Assembly (NCBI RefSeq): GCF_022605165.1
Contig: NC_063068.1
Span: 4,464,001 to 4,528,000 of the forward strand
Direction of reading: 5' to 3'
Length of the DNA: 64,000 nucleotides
DNA from: Purpureocillium takamizusanense
Lineage: Eukaryota; Ascomycota; Sordariomycetes; Hypocreales; Ophiocordycipitaceae
Below are positions 24,021 through 34,514 of the stretch, one piece after another (positions within the stretch are counted from its first letter, which is position 1; the number at the start of each line of letters is the position of its first letter). The translations under genes and the position numbers were made by a program. The notes under the pieces are model-generated. The model made no database searches, had not been told where the DNA came from, and saw nothing but the letters and a program-made list of their open reading frames with translations.

Positions 24021-25008
24021 TATAGCTTATATCTTAACTTAAATAAATATTAGTTTAGGGTTAAAACTATTAAATACCTAAGTTTTATTATCTATATAGG
24101 TAAAGGTATTAAAGTAAACCTTATATAAATAAAAATAGTTATTAAATAATTAGCCTTAATAATATAAAAAAGGGTATAAAGCTTTTTTAAATTCGTTAAT
24201 TATTATTAGGTCTTTATATTTAAGTTCTTAAATATAATAGCGCTATTTATAGCTTTAATAAGGAAGTAAGTTCTATTTATATAAAAATAAAAGTATTAAG
24301 TAATATTTAAAGCCTTTAAGGAACTCTTTATAAAAGCTTTAATCCTTTTATAATAAGACCTTAACTTATTTACTTTTTTAAAAATAGACTATAATAAGAC
24401 TACCTTAAAGGGAATGCTTTTATAAGATATAAATAGCTAATAAAAGCTAATAGCCTTTTACTTATAGAAGCTATCCCCTATTAAGTAAAACTACCTTATT
24501 TATAATAAGGAAATACTAGCGATTATTTATTACCTAAAATAATAATTAATAAAGCTCTATAATTATAAGAGCTTTATAATATTTATAAACTATAAGAACT
24601 TAAAATATTTTATAATTTATTAGCGCTTATTAAAGTAATAAATATATTAAGTAAAGCTACTTTTAAGGTTTAACTTTTCTTTAAAATATAAGTTAAGTAA
24701 GTTAATTATAATACTTAATATATTTTTTTATAAGGATTAAAATTAAGAGATTTAAAAAGACTATAAAGCTAAAGACTTATAATTTATCCCTTAAAGCGCT
24801 CTCTATATATATATTAGCGCTACTTTAATTATATTAATAACTTTATTTTCCGACCCTTAACTAAGCTCTTTATAGTAGCGAAAGGTAAAATAAGATATAA
24901 TATATTAAAGCGCCCTTTATATAATTAAAAGCGGCGCTTATACCTTTAACCTAAAGCTCGGTCTTAAAGTATAGATCGTAAAGTATAGCCTCGATATAAT
25001 AAAGAAAA

Positions 25009-25241
25009 TATAAAGGGCTTAGCCTAATAAAAAGCTTAAGGTATAGCCTTAAATATAATAATATTATATATAGCTATAGCCTATACTAACTTATACCTAT
25101 AATTAGTTATATAAGCCTATATATAGTAGGCGTTATATATATAAGGGCTACTTAATATATAACCCTTATTTCCCTCCTTTATAGTATATTAAATATTAAT
25201 AATCTAACTAGCTCTTATTATATAGCGCTAGCCTTATTATA
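25009..25241 (+). repeat. 233-bp LTR, internal copy of the right arm
   Basis: Same orientation and length as the outer LTRs. Flanks GAAAA and AAACC mirror those of 14115-14347 exactly. It splits pol between the RNase H and integrase regions. No target duplication is visible, so recombination between elements is as likely as a simple insertion followed by loss to a solo LTR. Confidence 0.78.
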
Positions 25242-26479
25242 AAACCTCTACTATAAGGACTGCCTTTAAGTACTTAATACCCCTTAAGTAATAAAGGTAA
25301 AGGTAAAGTCTATTCTTAAAAAAATAGACTTATAAAATAAACTTAAGGGTTAGCTAATATAATAAGCTTATAATTTACCCCTTTTTAAATACCTTAATAA
25401 AGAGGGTATAATAGCTATATTATTATATAAGTTCTATTAGCCCTTAATATAATAATATATTAAGAGGTTCCTTTATAACTATAATACTTATAGCTATATA
25501 AAGATATAAAGGGAGTATAAAAAGGGCTTATTATAGCCTTTACTTATACTTAATTAATTTTATAAGTAGATTTAAATAGACTTTATTATAGACCTCCCCT
25601 TTATAAATAAAAGTTACTTCCTTTAAGTTATTTAAGATAGGCTTAATAAAGAAATTATATTAAAGTTAATAGCTATTATAAATACTATTATATATATAAA
25701 GCGCTTCTTTTAATATTACTTTTATTAATATAATTAGCTTATTATTATTATAAGCGACTAAAGAATAAATTAAATAAATAGCTTTTAATAATACTTTTAT
25801 AAGCTAATAAATATTAAGTAATAACTTAATATAATATATTACTTTTAAATAAATAAAGGTATAAAGAAGATTAATTAAGAAATATAAATATACTTTAAGG
25901 CCTATATTAACTATAATTAAAACGATTAAGACCGATAGTTACTTATAGCTTAGCTTATACTTAATAGTTAAATAAATACCTTAATTAATATATCCCCTTT
26001 CTTTATACTTTATAATTATTACCCTTAACTTATTATAAATAGCCCCTTTACCTTTATAAAAAAAATAAGCTAGCGTATTATATTAAAGAATAAAGTATAA
26101 GCCTTTATAATAAAGCTTAAATAAGTTATAAAGCTTTATAACTCTATAATAATAATAGCTTTATTTAAATAAAAGTAATAAGCTAATTATATATATAGCT
26201 TTATAAATAGGTATAAAGTAAGGGATAAAGTCTAGCTTAACTTTTATAATTATACCTTTATAAAACCGAAAAAAAAGCTTAATTAATTATACTTAAAATA
26301 TATAATTAATAAAGTAATAAGCCTATATATAATCGAATTAATAGGCCTACCCTTAAATATATATAACTATTTTTATATAGATTAGCTATAATATATAAAT
26401 AATAACCTTATACTTAATTAAGCTATTTTAAATAGTTAGCCTATATTAATATAAATAAGTAATAATATATTTTATAAGG

Positions 26480-26640
26480 TAAAAGAGATCTTTATAATTT
26501 ATTAAAAGCCTTATAGCTAAGGAGTTAAGGAAGAAGCCTTAATTAAATAAAGTAGATATTTTAAGCTAATATAAAAGCCGCTTAAGGAAGTAAAGTATAT
26601 TAAAGTATATAAATATTTTATAAGATAGGTTAGTAAAAAG
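26480..26640 (+). pseudogene. Chromodomain-like pol C-terminus relic (right arm)
   Basis: One frame reads KVKEIF, then GVKEEALIK, SRYFKL and KPLKEVKYIKVYKYFIR with RIP stops between. Restoring Trp at the stop codons gives the chromodomain pattern (start V-x-x-I-x-D, K-W core, T-W-E-P-like segment, then a helical end). This is typical of the tail behind integrase in fungal chromoviruses, where it helps target heterochromatin. The call rests on pattern only. Confidence 0.5.
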
Positions 26641-26708
26641 TATTAAAAAGAAACGTTAATATTAACTTTACCCCCTTTAAGAGGGGGGGGCTACTTTATA
26701 AGGCGCGA

Positions 26709-27260
26709 TTACTTTTCTTCCTTATCCTCTTCTTTATCTTTTTTATCTTCTTTTTCTTCTTCCTCTTTAATAGTAATAATAGCGAGAATAGCGGTAAGGG
26801 GAGCCTTAATAAGAGTAGCGATAATAGTCTTAACCGCTATAAAGTAGTCCTTAAGGGTACCTACCTTAATAAATAGCTAGGCATTATTATTTAAGGTAGT
26901 AATTAAAGTAATAAGGGTAAAGGTAAGGGTAGGGGTATTAAGGTTATTAGTATTACCTCTATATAGGGGTTAATAGCTATATTATTAATATTATATAGGG
27001 ATAAAGGGAGGGGACTTACTTAAGTATAAGGCCTATATACTTTAGTTCTTAAAGGTATTAAATCGCTATATAAGTAGCGCTTAATACCTTCTTTACTTTA
27101 GCCTTTACCTTTTTAATAGCGGCGGTAATAATAATAATAATATTAATAATAATAAGGGGGGCAGTAATAATAGTAATAATAGCGGTAATAATAATATTAA
27201 CGGTAGAGATTTAGCTATATAAGGTAATAAAGAAGGCTAGGCCCGATTAATAATATATAT
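26709..27260 (-). pseudogene. Reading frame antisense to pol (right arm copy)
   Basis: Mirror of 12000-12647. The minus-strand frame ends at 26709-26711 and codes for the same acidic tail, here with several Glu codons turned into Lys by G-to-A change. It is slightly more diverged from its partner than the rest of the arms. The neighbouring region contains long ATT and GGC/GCC trinucleotide tracts that are also mirrored. Confidence 0.45.
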
Positions 27261-27783
27261 AATTAGCTATATAATAGCTATAATAGCTACTTTATAATTA
27301 ATTAATATAGGCTATATAGTTAGCCTCTAGCTTAATATAGTATATATAAAGGTAAGAGTAAAGCTCTTTAATAAAAGTATTAAGTCTTACTTTTTTTTAT
27401 CTTAAGTTAGCGATATTTATATAAAGAAAGGTAAGTATATTTATAAAGGGCGATATTAAAGGTAGCGATAAATAGCTATAATAAATACCCTAAAGGGTAA
27501 TAATAAAGTAAGTAGCGGGGGGGGGGGAGGCTAAGATAATAATAATAATAGCCTAAAGTATAATAAAGGGGCTAAGTATAGTTATTATAAGGTAAGAAGG
27601 GCAATAAACCTATAGCGGTAGTAACGATAGTAATAGTAATAAGGGCTCTAAGAGCCTAGCCTATAAAGACTTTAACGATATTTATCTTAAATATTAACTT
27701 AAATTAATATACTCTTATACCTTATAGAGTAAGGCATAATAATAAGGGAAGAGGGGGTAAGGACTTACCGTTATTATTACCGC

Positions 27784-27840
<57 letters not shown>

Positions 27841-28280
27841 GGTAGCGGCAATAATATAGTAATAGTAATAATAATAAGGTTATAAAAGGAAAGAAGGAAG
27901 CCTATTAGGCCTAGGGGAAAAAGGTCCTTTTATAGTTATACCGTATTAATAATTACGTAAGGCTCGGAGGGTAATTTAAGGCAAACGGCTATTATAACGT
28001 TATTAACCCGGCCGGCTATAAGTATATATAGGCTAGCGGGTAGGGCCTATACTAAAGGGGGTAAAGATACTTAATTAAAGGAAGTAAGGCCTTTACGAAC
28101 GGACTTACTTACTATATAATAGGCGGTAATAAAAGCTAGCTACGCGCGCTTACTTACGGGCCGCTAGGTATAAAAGTAAAGAAGCCCTTAACTAAAGGGC
28201 TCGAGTAAAGGGTTATTACGAGCCCCCTTATAATAGCTAGGGCTAGCTAAGGGGGGGGGGGAAGGGGAGTAAGAGGGTAA

Positions 28281-28513
28281 TATAAAGGGCTTAGCTTAAT
28301 AAGAGCCTAAGGCGCGGCCTTAAGCGTAATAACGCTATATATAGCTAGGACCCTATACTAACCTAGGCTTATAGTTAGTTATATAAGGCTATATATAGTA
28401 GGCGCTATATATATAGGGGCTGCCTAGTATATAACCTTAATTTCCTTCCTTTATAGTATATTAAATATTAATAACTCGACTAGCTCTTATTATATAGCGC
28501 TAGCCCTATTATA
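28281..28513 (+). repeat. 233-bp LTR, right arm outer copy
   Basis: 3' LTR of the right element, beginning TATAAAGGGC and ending CCCTATTATA. A purine stretch with 11 consecutive G precedes it. Sequence after 28513 does not match the complement of the sequence before 10844, so this is the outer limit of the inverted repeat. Confidence 0.8.
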
Positions 28514-30679
28514 TATATAATATAAATTATAGCTTATATACCTTAATAGCTTATATTTATATAGTATATTTTATATAGGTTTAAGTTCGATTTTTAAACT
28601 AGCCTTTATACTTACTTTTATATAATATCTTAAGTATTTTAATATTAAGATATTTATATAATAATAAATAAGAATTAGCCTATTATTTCTTTCTTTTTTA
28701 TTTAAAGCTTAAGGAATCTTAATTTATATTCTTTATAATATATAAGTCTATACTTTACTTTTTATACCTTTTAGATATAATACCTTATATAATAGCTATT
28801 TACCTTTACCTCTTAAATATTAAATATTTCCCTTCTTTAACTTAATATATTAACCTAGCTATAAATAAGCTAAAAATAATACTTTAATTAAATTATATAA
28901 TTAATATAGCATTAATATTAATATATTAATATAGCTTAATTTACTTAAAAATATATTTCTATTATTTTCTTATAATATTATATTATTAAGGACTCGTTTT
29001 TCTATACTATATTATACTATATTAAGTAATAAAGGCACTATATTTATACTTATACTTATAATTAAAGTTAATAAGGCTATAGTATTAATAAAGCTTAAAA
29101 ATATATTATTATTATTTCTTATAATAATATAATATTAAGGCTATATTATTCTAAGCTAAGCTAAGCTAATTATAAAGTTAAAGTTATTATTACTTATAAT
29201 ATTATTAATAGGCTTAAATAGCTCCCTTTTATATTACTTATTACTTATTACTATAGCTACTTTATAATGCCTTTTTAGCTATTATTATTTATAGTTTATA
29301 GTTTTTTACCTTTAGCTATATACTTATAATATAGCTATTAAAAGCGCGTTAAGAGATATACTATAATATTACCTATTATATTATTAATAGTATTTCTATA
29401 AGCTATAATAAGCTATTATAGATAGCTTATACTTATATACTTTATTTATATTAAAGTAGGGGGCTATATAATATATAATTAGCTAAAAAATAATAATAAA
29501 GTAAAATACCTTTATTATTAAACTTTTCTTCCTTAATTAATAATAAAACTTTATATATATATTAAGGTATAAATACTTAATTATTTTATTATTATAATAA
29601 AGTAAAGTTAAAAAAAGCGGTTTACTAAAAAAATAAGTATATTTCTTTTTAATATTAAATTTATAAGTATTTTAAAAGTCTTAAAAGTCTTAAGTATTAT
29701 AAGACTCTTATATAATAAATATATTAAAAGTAATATAAATAATATAAGCTATTACTTTTATTATCTTAAGTTAAGTAACTTTAAAGGCCGATTATTAAGT
29801 ATAAAAAGTACTATATAAATAATATTTAATAAATAAATAACTTATTATATTAAGGCGAAAAAGATACTAAACGGCAAGATATAATCTATTTATCTTTTCC
29901 TTTTTCCTATTTTTACCCGATATATTACTATATAAAGATACTAAATTCTAAACTATCTCTATAGCTAAAAGGTTAATCTTAAGCTAATTAAATAGTCCTA
30001 AATATCGAATACTTATATTTACGCTTAGTTATAAAACTATATAGCGATCCGCGCTAAGGGTAAGGTACTTATATTATTAAGGTATACTTATATCTAAAGT
30101 ACTAAAATAGGGTAAAAAGAGTAAGTATTATTAGCTATAATTAAAAAGGCATATCGAGCCCTCTTTAATTAAGAAAGCTTTCCTCTTTTATAGTTATCCT
30201 TATAGTCTTATCTTTATAGCCCCTTTTTACCCTTAGCTATTCCTTTAGCTATTTTTCGTCTTCCTTAAGCCGTTTTTTATTTTCTATGCCTTCTTTTACT
30301 AATATATTACCTTAGCTTTTATTAAATTTATCTTAATATAAAAAAAGGGAATAAATATATAAAATATAAAACTATATTATAATTAAATAATATTATAAAG
30401 TAATTAATAAATAATATAAGAGTATTTATTATTATATTTTTAATATTTAAGTTTAATTAAGAAATTAATATATATTATAGCGTATTAATCTTATCCTATA
30501 CTTATATATTAAAAATAGCTAGTAAAGTATAAGGGTAGGGTATAAGCTTAGAAAAATATAGAATATCTATATAGTAAGTACTTTCTATTTATATAGCTAG
30601 TATTAGTCCTATTTATATAATCCTTTCTTACCTTAGCTATTCTATAAAGATTAAGAACCTTTCTTTCTATTATTGTATT
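28514..30679. repeat. Right flank of the RIP block, unidentified decayed repeats
   Basis: AT-rich RIP-mutated sequence without coding capacity. It contains text similar to the spacer (about 28960-29050 resembles 19990-20060) and the second copy of the 330-bp inverted family at 29915-30245. The block ends abruptly at 30680. Confidence 0.55.
29915..30245 (-). repeat. Second inverted repeat family, outer copy
   Basis: Reverse complement of 20390-20720 by direct reading, with transitions as the main differences. It lies about 9.5 kb from its partner and outside the LTR element arms, so it is an independent repeat family caught in the same block. Confidence 0.6.
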
Positions 30680-30770
30680 ATCTCAGTGACGCGGCCTGCC
30701 CCTCCGGGTTTGGCGCCCCGCGCCAAGCCCCTGTTGGTGCCACGCCGCTTTTGCACCACCTATAAATCGC
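30680..30770 (+). promoter_or_regulatory. 90-bp TATA-containing repeat, copy 1 (RIP-block boundary)
   Basis: It begins ATCTCAGTGACGCGGCC and ends CCTATAAATC. It matches 47047-47138 along its length, including TTTGGCGCC, the GTTGG element and CGCCGCTTTTGC. The RIP block stops exactly where this repeat starts. The TATAAAT box suggests a promoter or the 5' end of a transposon or gene family. Sequences after the TATA box diverge between the two copies. Confidence 0.6.
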
Positions 30771-31933
30771 ACCCGCCCCCACCACTTGTTCCCTCTCCTC
30801 AACTCTTTTCTCTTCCATTCACACGCCCTTCCACACTCTTCCTGTGCGCCTGTCCGCTCCCCCTTGCCGCATTTCTCAGTGCGCGATTTTCTTGCTGATC
30901 GGACACGACAGGAACTCCGTCCTCGCCCGTCTATTGCCATTCTGCGCCTCGTTATCGATTGCTCGCGTCTTGCGACCGCGACCACGGGTCCCCGCCTGAC
31001 CATGGGTTTTGTGGCCGCACTTCGTGCATGGGACGGATGAGCGCTGTTCACCCGTCTACCACGGACGCAGCTCTGGCCACGATACCAGATTCCTACATCG
31101 CAACCCTAGATTGGATTGCCCCCAAGCCGCGACAGAAGCGATGGCGCCTTTCTTGGCGGCGTATCACCCTGACGAGGCGTTTCGGGACCGAGGCAGCACC
31201 TTGGGAGGCCTCCAACGGCACTCCTCTCGACTCCTGGCATCATATGATTACGCGTCAAGCTGAACCGGCTGTGGAGCGGGCGGGCGCGTGTGATCCATGT
31301 CAGGCCCTCGGGCGGGCCGAGCGTATGGGCTTGCTGACGGGCTTGGGCAATGCGCAAGGCATTTTTGGTCGGTATGCGCCCGCCAAGGATCCATCTCCTG
31401 CCAACCAATCACGATATCGCCGCTCAATGAGGTGGCTCGGGGCAGCCCAGATTTTCGTCCGACAAGACGCGACGATGCGACGCAGCACGGCTCCCGATGC
31501 TTCCTTGACTCGGACCCGACCAGCCGACGCGACGATGCGGACGTATCGCGTGCCCGAAATGGCTTCGCTCCTCGGTTTCGCCAATGCATGACCCCGGGAG
31601 TTGCCCGACCTGGAGACAGGAACAGAATGGTGGAGACAGGTGAAGGCCGCTGAGAGTTTGTCAGATGCGCTCTTACCCGCGCGTCGTCTATCTCTTTGCT
31701 TTGTCTGGCAGTCTGCTGGCGGGTGAGGAGGACGGCTGGATATAAAGAGAGTCCGAATCTCTGTCGCCGGCGGATAAGATTGATTCCGAATACATGCTTA
31801 GCACCAGCAGAAAATACTTCTTACGAAGCACCTAAGCAATCACATCTGGTTTTCCCTCTCCCTCTTTGCCTCCGTACCAAAAAAGCATTTACTGCTCCTA
31901 TTACACGCTCCTGTGCTAAGCCGTCCCTCGAAC
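30771..31933. other. Intergenic region before the Myb/SANT-like gene
   Basis: Open frames exist on both strands but none has family motifs or splice evidence. The first 150 bases are pyrimidine-rich, as in a fungal promoter or 5' UTR, and the last 120 bases before 31934 are also CT-rich. A leader exon or a decayed gene behind the 90-bp repeat is possible; I cannot support either. Confidence 0.4.
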
Positions 31934-33402
31934 ATGGCACCTGTCAATCTTGACTACCAGGTGCCTTGGACGCCTCAATTTGCATTGAACGGTTGTAGTA
32001 GGGCGGCGAGACGACGAATGTCCAGCTCCGCGCGACCAACGCCCTTGTCTGATACGAGAGGCACATTCGATGAGGCGAGTGCCGTGCAACCTAACACGCC
32101 CGCTGTTTCTGGGCAGCCTTTCAATATGGCGCCTCGCATATCTCCTGACCCCGACTTGAGTCTCTGCGTCACCGGTGGGCAAGATGGGACTCCCAGCATT
32201 GACCCAGACGTGCCGCAATCGGACGACACACTACCACGTCTTAAGAATCTCATCGAGACTCGCAAGAAAGAACAGCCGAAGGACAATAGCAATGCTGGTA
32301 AGCTACCCTGAAAGCGAGCGCCGAATAGGTGGGTGCTAACAAGGTCACAGAAGCCATCGAGGTCTTACCTGGTGGCAATTGCGCCCGTGAAGAAGAGGGC
32401 TTCCGCCTGCTCGCATCGTCGAAGGAGCAAGCTCCCAACGCGGCCGGCCTTGATAATGCAAAACGCCCAACGCCGTACACCAACGGCCTGTACCATGTCT
32501 CCCCAACAGCGTCACCGACAACCCCGCCTGCATCTCACACACCTCATGAGAGCTATCTGTCGCACGACTTTGAGTGCACCTCGTACCCGATCGATCCTGC
32601 CCTCACGGCCTGCCCTCAAGGCGAAACCTGTACATCGAGCGAGGTATCTGGCGCGTGCGGCCCGAAGCAGAATGCCAGCTCTTGGGAGGCTTTCCGCGGT
32701 GGCTTGTATGGTTGTGAGCTGGATGGCGCAACCAATGTCCCCTCATTGGCGACGGCAGGTGGAGACGAACGTTGCCAAATCGGCATTGAGACGAGCGGGC
32801 AGCTTTCACCGGGAGATCAATGGTCTAGCAATGGACTTCCATACTTCAGGACCTCTGACCGTCGACACGGAAGTACGATACGCAGCGACGATGCATCCTC
32901 CTGCGTTTTAGCCGAGGAGCACGCAGACGCCGTGCAACCGCCACGCAAGCGCCGCAGAGCGGAATCGCTCGCTGGTAATTTGCCCTCTCCGCCAGCATCA
33001 ACCTCTACAGAAAATGATGCAGATGATGTCTCCAAGGTTGCAGAGTTCGAGGAGTGGGCATTGGAGAATGTCCTACTCAAACGCATCATGGTGGACGGCG
33101 TGGCGACCTTTCAATTGCAGTTTGACTGGAACCTGTGCACCACGCATTGTGGCCTCAAGGCAAAAAACCCCAAGCAGGCCCAGCGCGGCGCTAATCGGTC
33201 TGCTCCGCAGAGGAGGAATAGCACTATACAGGGCATATTCACATCGGACGAAGACGATTCGATCATCCGCTTAAAGGAAGAGCTTCAGCTTCCGTGGACG
33301 GAGATCCATCGACGGCACACAGAGCAGTATCCAGGGCGGTCCAAAGGTTCGCTTCAGGTGCGGTATTGTACAAAACTGAGGTGTCGGAAGGGCATTGAAT
33401 GA
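31934..33402 (+). CDS. Myb/SANT-like domain protein
   Basis: Two exons, 31934-32297 and 32351-33402, give 471 residues. The 53-nt intron has GT/AG ends and a TGCTAAC branch site, and the frame is kept. The middle is Ser/Pro-rich and low-complexity, with a basic PPRKRRRAESL patch that could be a nuclear localisation signal. A conserved EFEEWALENVLLKRI segment followed by TFQLQFDW comes next. The C-terminus has a SANT/Myb-like helix set: FTSDEDDSIIRLKEE, LPWTEIHRR, PGRSKGSLQVRYCTKL. Such proteins are probably DNA-binding nuclear factors; target and role are unknown. A later intron could join it to the reading frame at 33469-34210, replacing the last seven residues. Confidence 0.75.
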
Positions 33403-33468
33403 TCTTGTCAAAGTGCTAGCCTGAGCCTAGGCCCACCCAGCTTGTATCTTGCAGTACTCAATATTCAG

Positions 33469-34210
33469 CCGGCTCGTAGCCTGGGCACCGGAACTGCGGC
33501 TTGGTGATTGGAGCGGGACGTCATGGTTGAAGGAGCGACATTTAGCAAAGAGGCTGGAAGTGCCGAACTCATCATGGAACTGCGCCAACAATCCCTGGCT
33601 TTCCGACGAGGAGAAGGCTAAGTTCGCCTCTTTCCCAAGCTCGACTCAAGCACAGTCAAGTGACGAGCTGGGGGTCCCATTCGACATCGAAGGGTTGAAG
33701 AATGGAAGCAAAAACAAGTCTGTTTTCGTCAGCCTCCTTGCTAGGGACGAGCAGTCTCTCTGGGTTTGTTCTGTCACCACCATCGATGAAGGTGATCTCT
33801 TGGGCGTCTTCGCGGGACATCTCCGACATTCGGAAAACTTCGACACTATGTACGGGATGAAGGGACCAAGAGAAAACTTGTGGTTGGATTATTCGCAAGT
33901 CACAGGTCTGCTGAATCAGATGCGTGTATGGCAACGGGCTGGAGATGCAAATCTGAGCCTTCAATGGGAGCTATGTGACGTTGAAGAAGGGTCGGAACTC
34001 ACTTGGAGAATTTCCGTTCGGGCGCTAGGACTTCCCTCCGGGCGTAATAAATCCGTTCATCCATCCGTACCAAATCGGGACGCTTGCAACATCCCCGACT
34101 CACAGTTGGCCGAAGCTGGGCGACAGTCCAATGAGATGACTGAGATTCCGAAGATCCTGTGGAGTTTTGCTGCTGTGCTCGCTGCTCAGCCTTGCGGAGA
34201 GACCCGCTAG
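33469..34210 (+). CDS. Uncharacterised reading frame, probably 3' exon of the preceding gene
   Basis: The frame is open for about 247 codons and protein-like throughout (NNPWLSDEEKAKFASFP, KSVFVSLLARDEQSLWVC, TTIDEGDLLGVFAGHLR, LWLDYSQVTGLLNQMRV), but no ATG lies near its start. A candidate acceptor at 33467-33468 pairs in frame with a donor at 33381 inside the SANT gene (GTGTCG, a weak donor), giving one protein of roughly 700 residues. The DEGDLLGVF...WLDYS pattern resembles SET-fold remnants seen in fungal hypothetical proteins, but I do not assign a methyltransferase. The C-terminus after RALGLPSG loses the expected character and may contain another intron or damage. Confidence 0.5.
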
Positions 34211-34514
34211 CTGAATTTCATCGTGAGAGTCGCCGAATCCATCCACAACTGGCGACAAGCTAACCTGACTTGGGTTGGCAGCAAATCGCTCGGAGACCCT
34301 GTGGCTTGTCTTGTAGATGGTGGTGGGCAGCAAGGCAAATTTTCACAACGTTTCTTACCCGCGCGCTGGCTCAGCAGCCCCTTTTGATGCCGGCTGAGAA
34401 AATATCAGTCACGGCCTGCATCATCCTCCAATTTTTGCGTCATGAAAATCAGACTTGACCCCCAGATGAACGACGAGGCGAATCCGCGCATTGAGCTCAG
34501 GTGAATGAGAGAGG

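Larger units (their letters stand above)
21154..28513 (+). mobile_element. Right arm: RIP-inactivated Ty3/Gypsy chromovirus-like element
   Basis: Mirror copy of 10844-18214, with pol on the plus strand. Order: 5' LTR 21154-21386, Asn-rich gag start 21465-21650, gag/pol text, reverse transcriptase 23560-24020, internal LTR 25009-25241, integrase-region text, chromodomain-like end 26480-26640, antisense reading frame 26709-27260, G-run and purine tract 28250-28279, 3' LTR 28281-28513. Spacing between LTRs is 3622 and 3039 bases, against 3634 and 3038 in the left arm. The shared internal LTR at the same junction shows that the arms arose by duplication and inversion of one segment, not by two separate insertions. 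It is non-functional. Confidence 0.82.
8475..30679. repeat. 22-kb RIP-mutated AT-rich block
   Basis: Composition changes sharply just after the monooxygenase stop and returns to normal at 30680. Within the block, long stretches contain no CA or TG dinucleotide while TA is everywhere, the signature left by repeat-induced point mutation (C to T mainly in CpA on both strands). Beyond 9640 there is no open frame of 60 codons on either strand. The content is transposon-derived: a mirrored pair of LTR retroelements, further repeated families in the spacer and right flank, and a GC-rich direct repeat on the left. RIP is established in Pezizomycotina and acts on duplicated DNA in the sexual cycle. 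The block is probably heterochromatic, which is inference. Confidence 0.9.

Noticed and set aside
11500..27850. Long ATT/AAT trinucleotide runs and regular repeats as a CRISPR array
   Set aside because: The units are directly adjacent microsatellites in a fungal retroelement without spacers or cas genes.
8475..30679. The AT-rich block as mitochondrial DNA or a bacterial contaminant
   Set aside because: LTR structure, RT/chromodomain relics and CA/TG loss on both strands fit nuclear RIP of retroelements; no mitochondrial genes are present.
30683..31051. Minus-strand frame of 122 codons at the RIP border
   Set aside because: It runs antisense through the 90-bp TATA repeat and a CT-rich leader; Arg/Lys-rich text arises from the pyrimidine-rich opposite strand.
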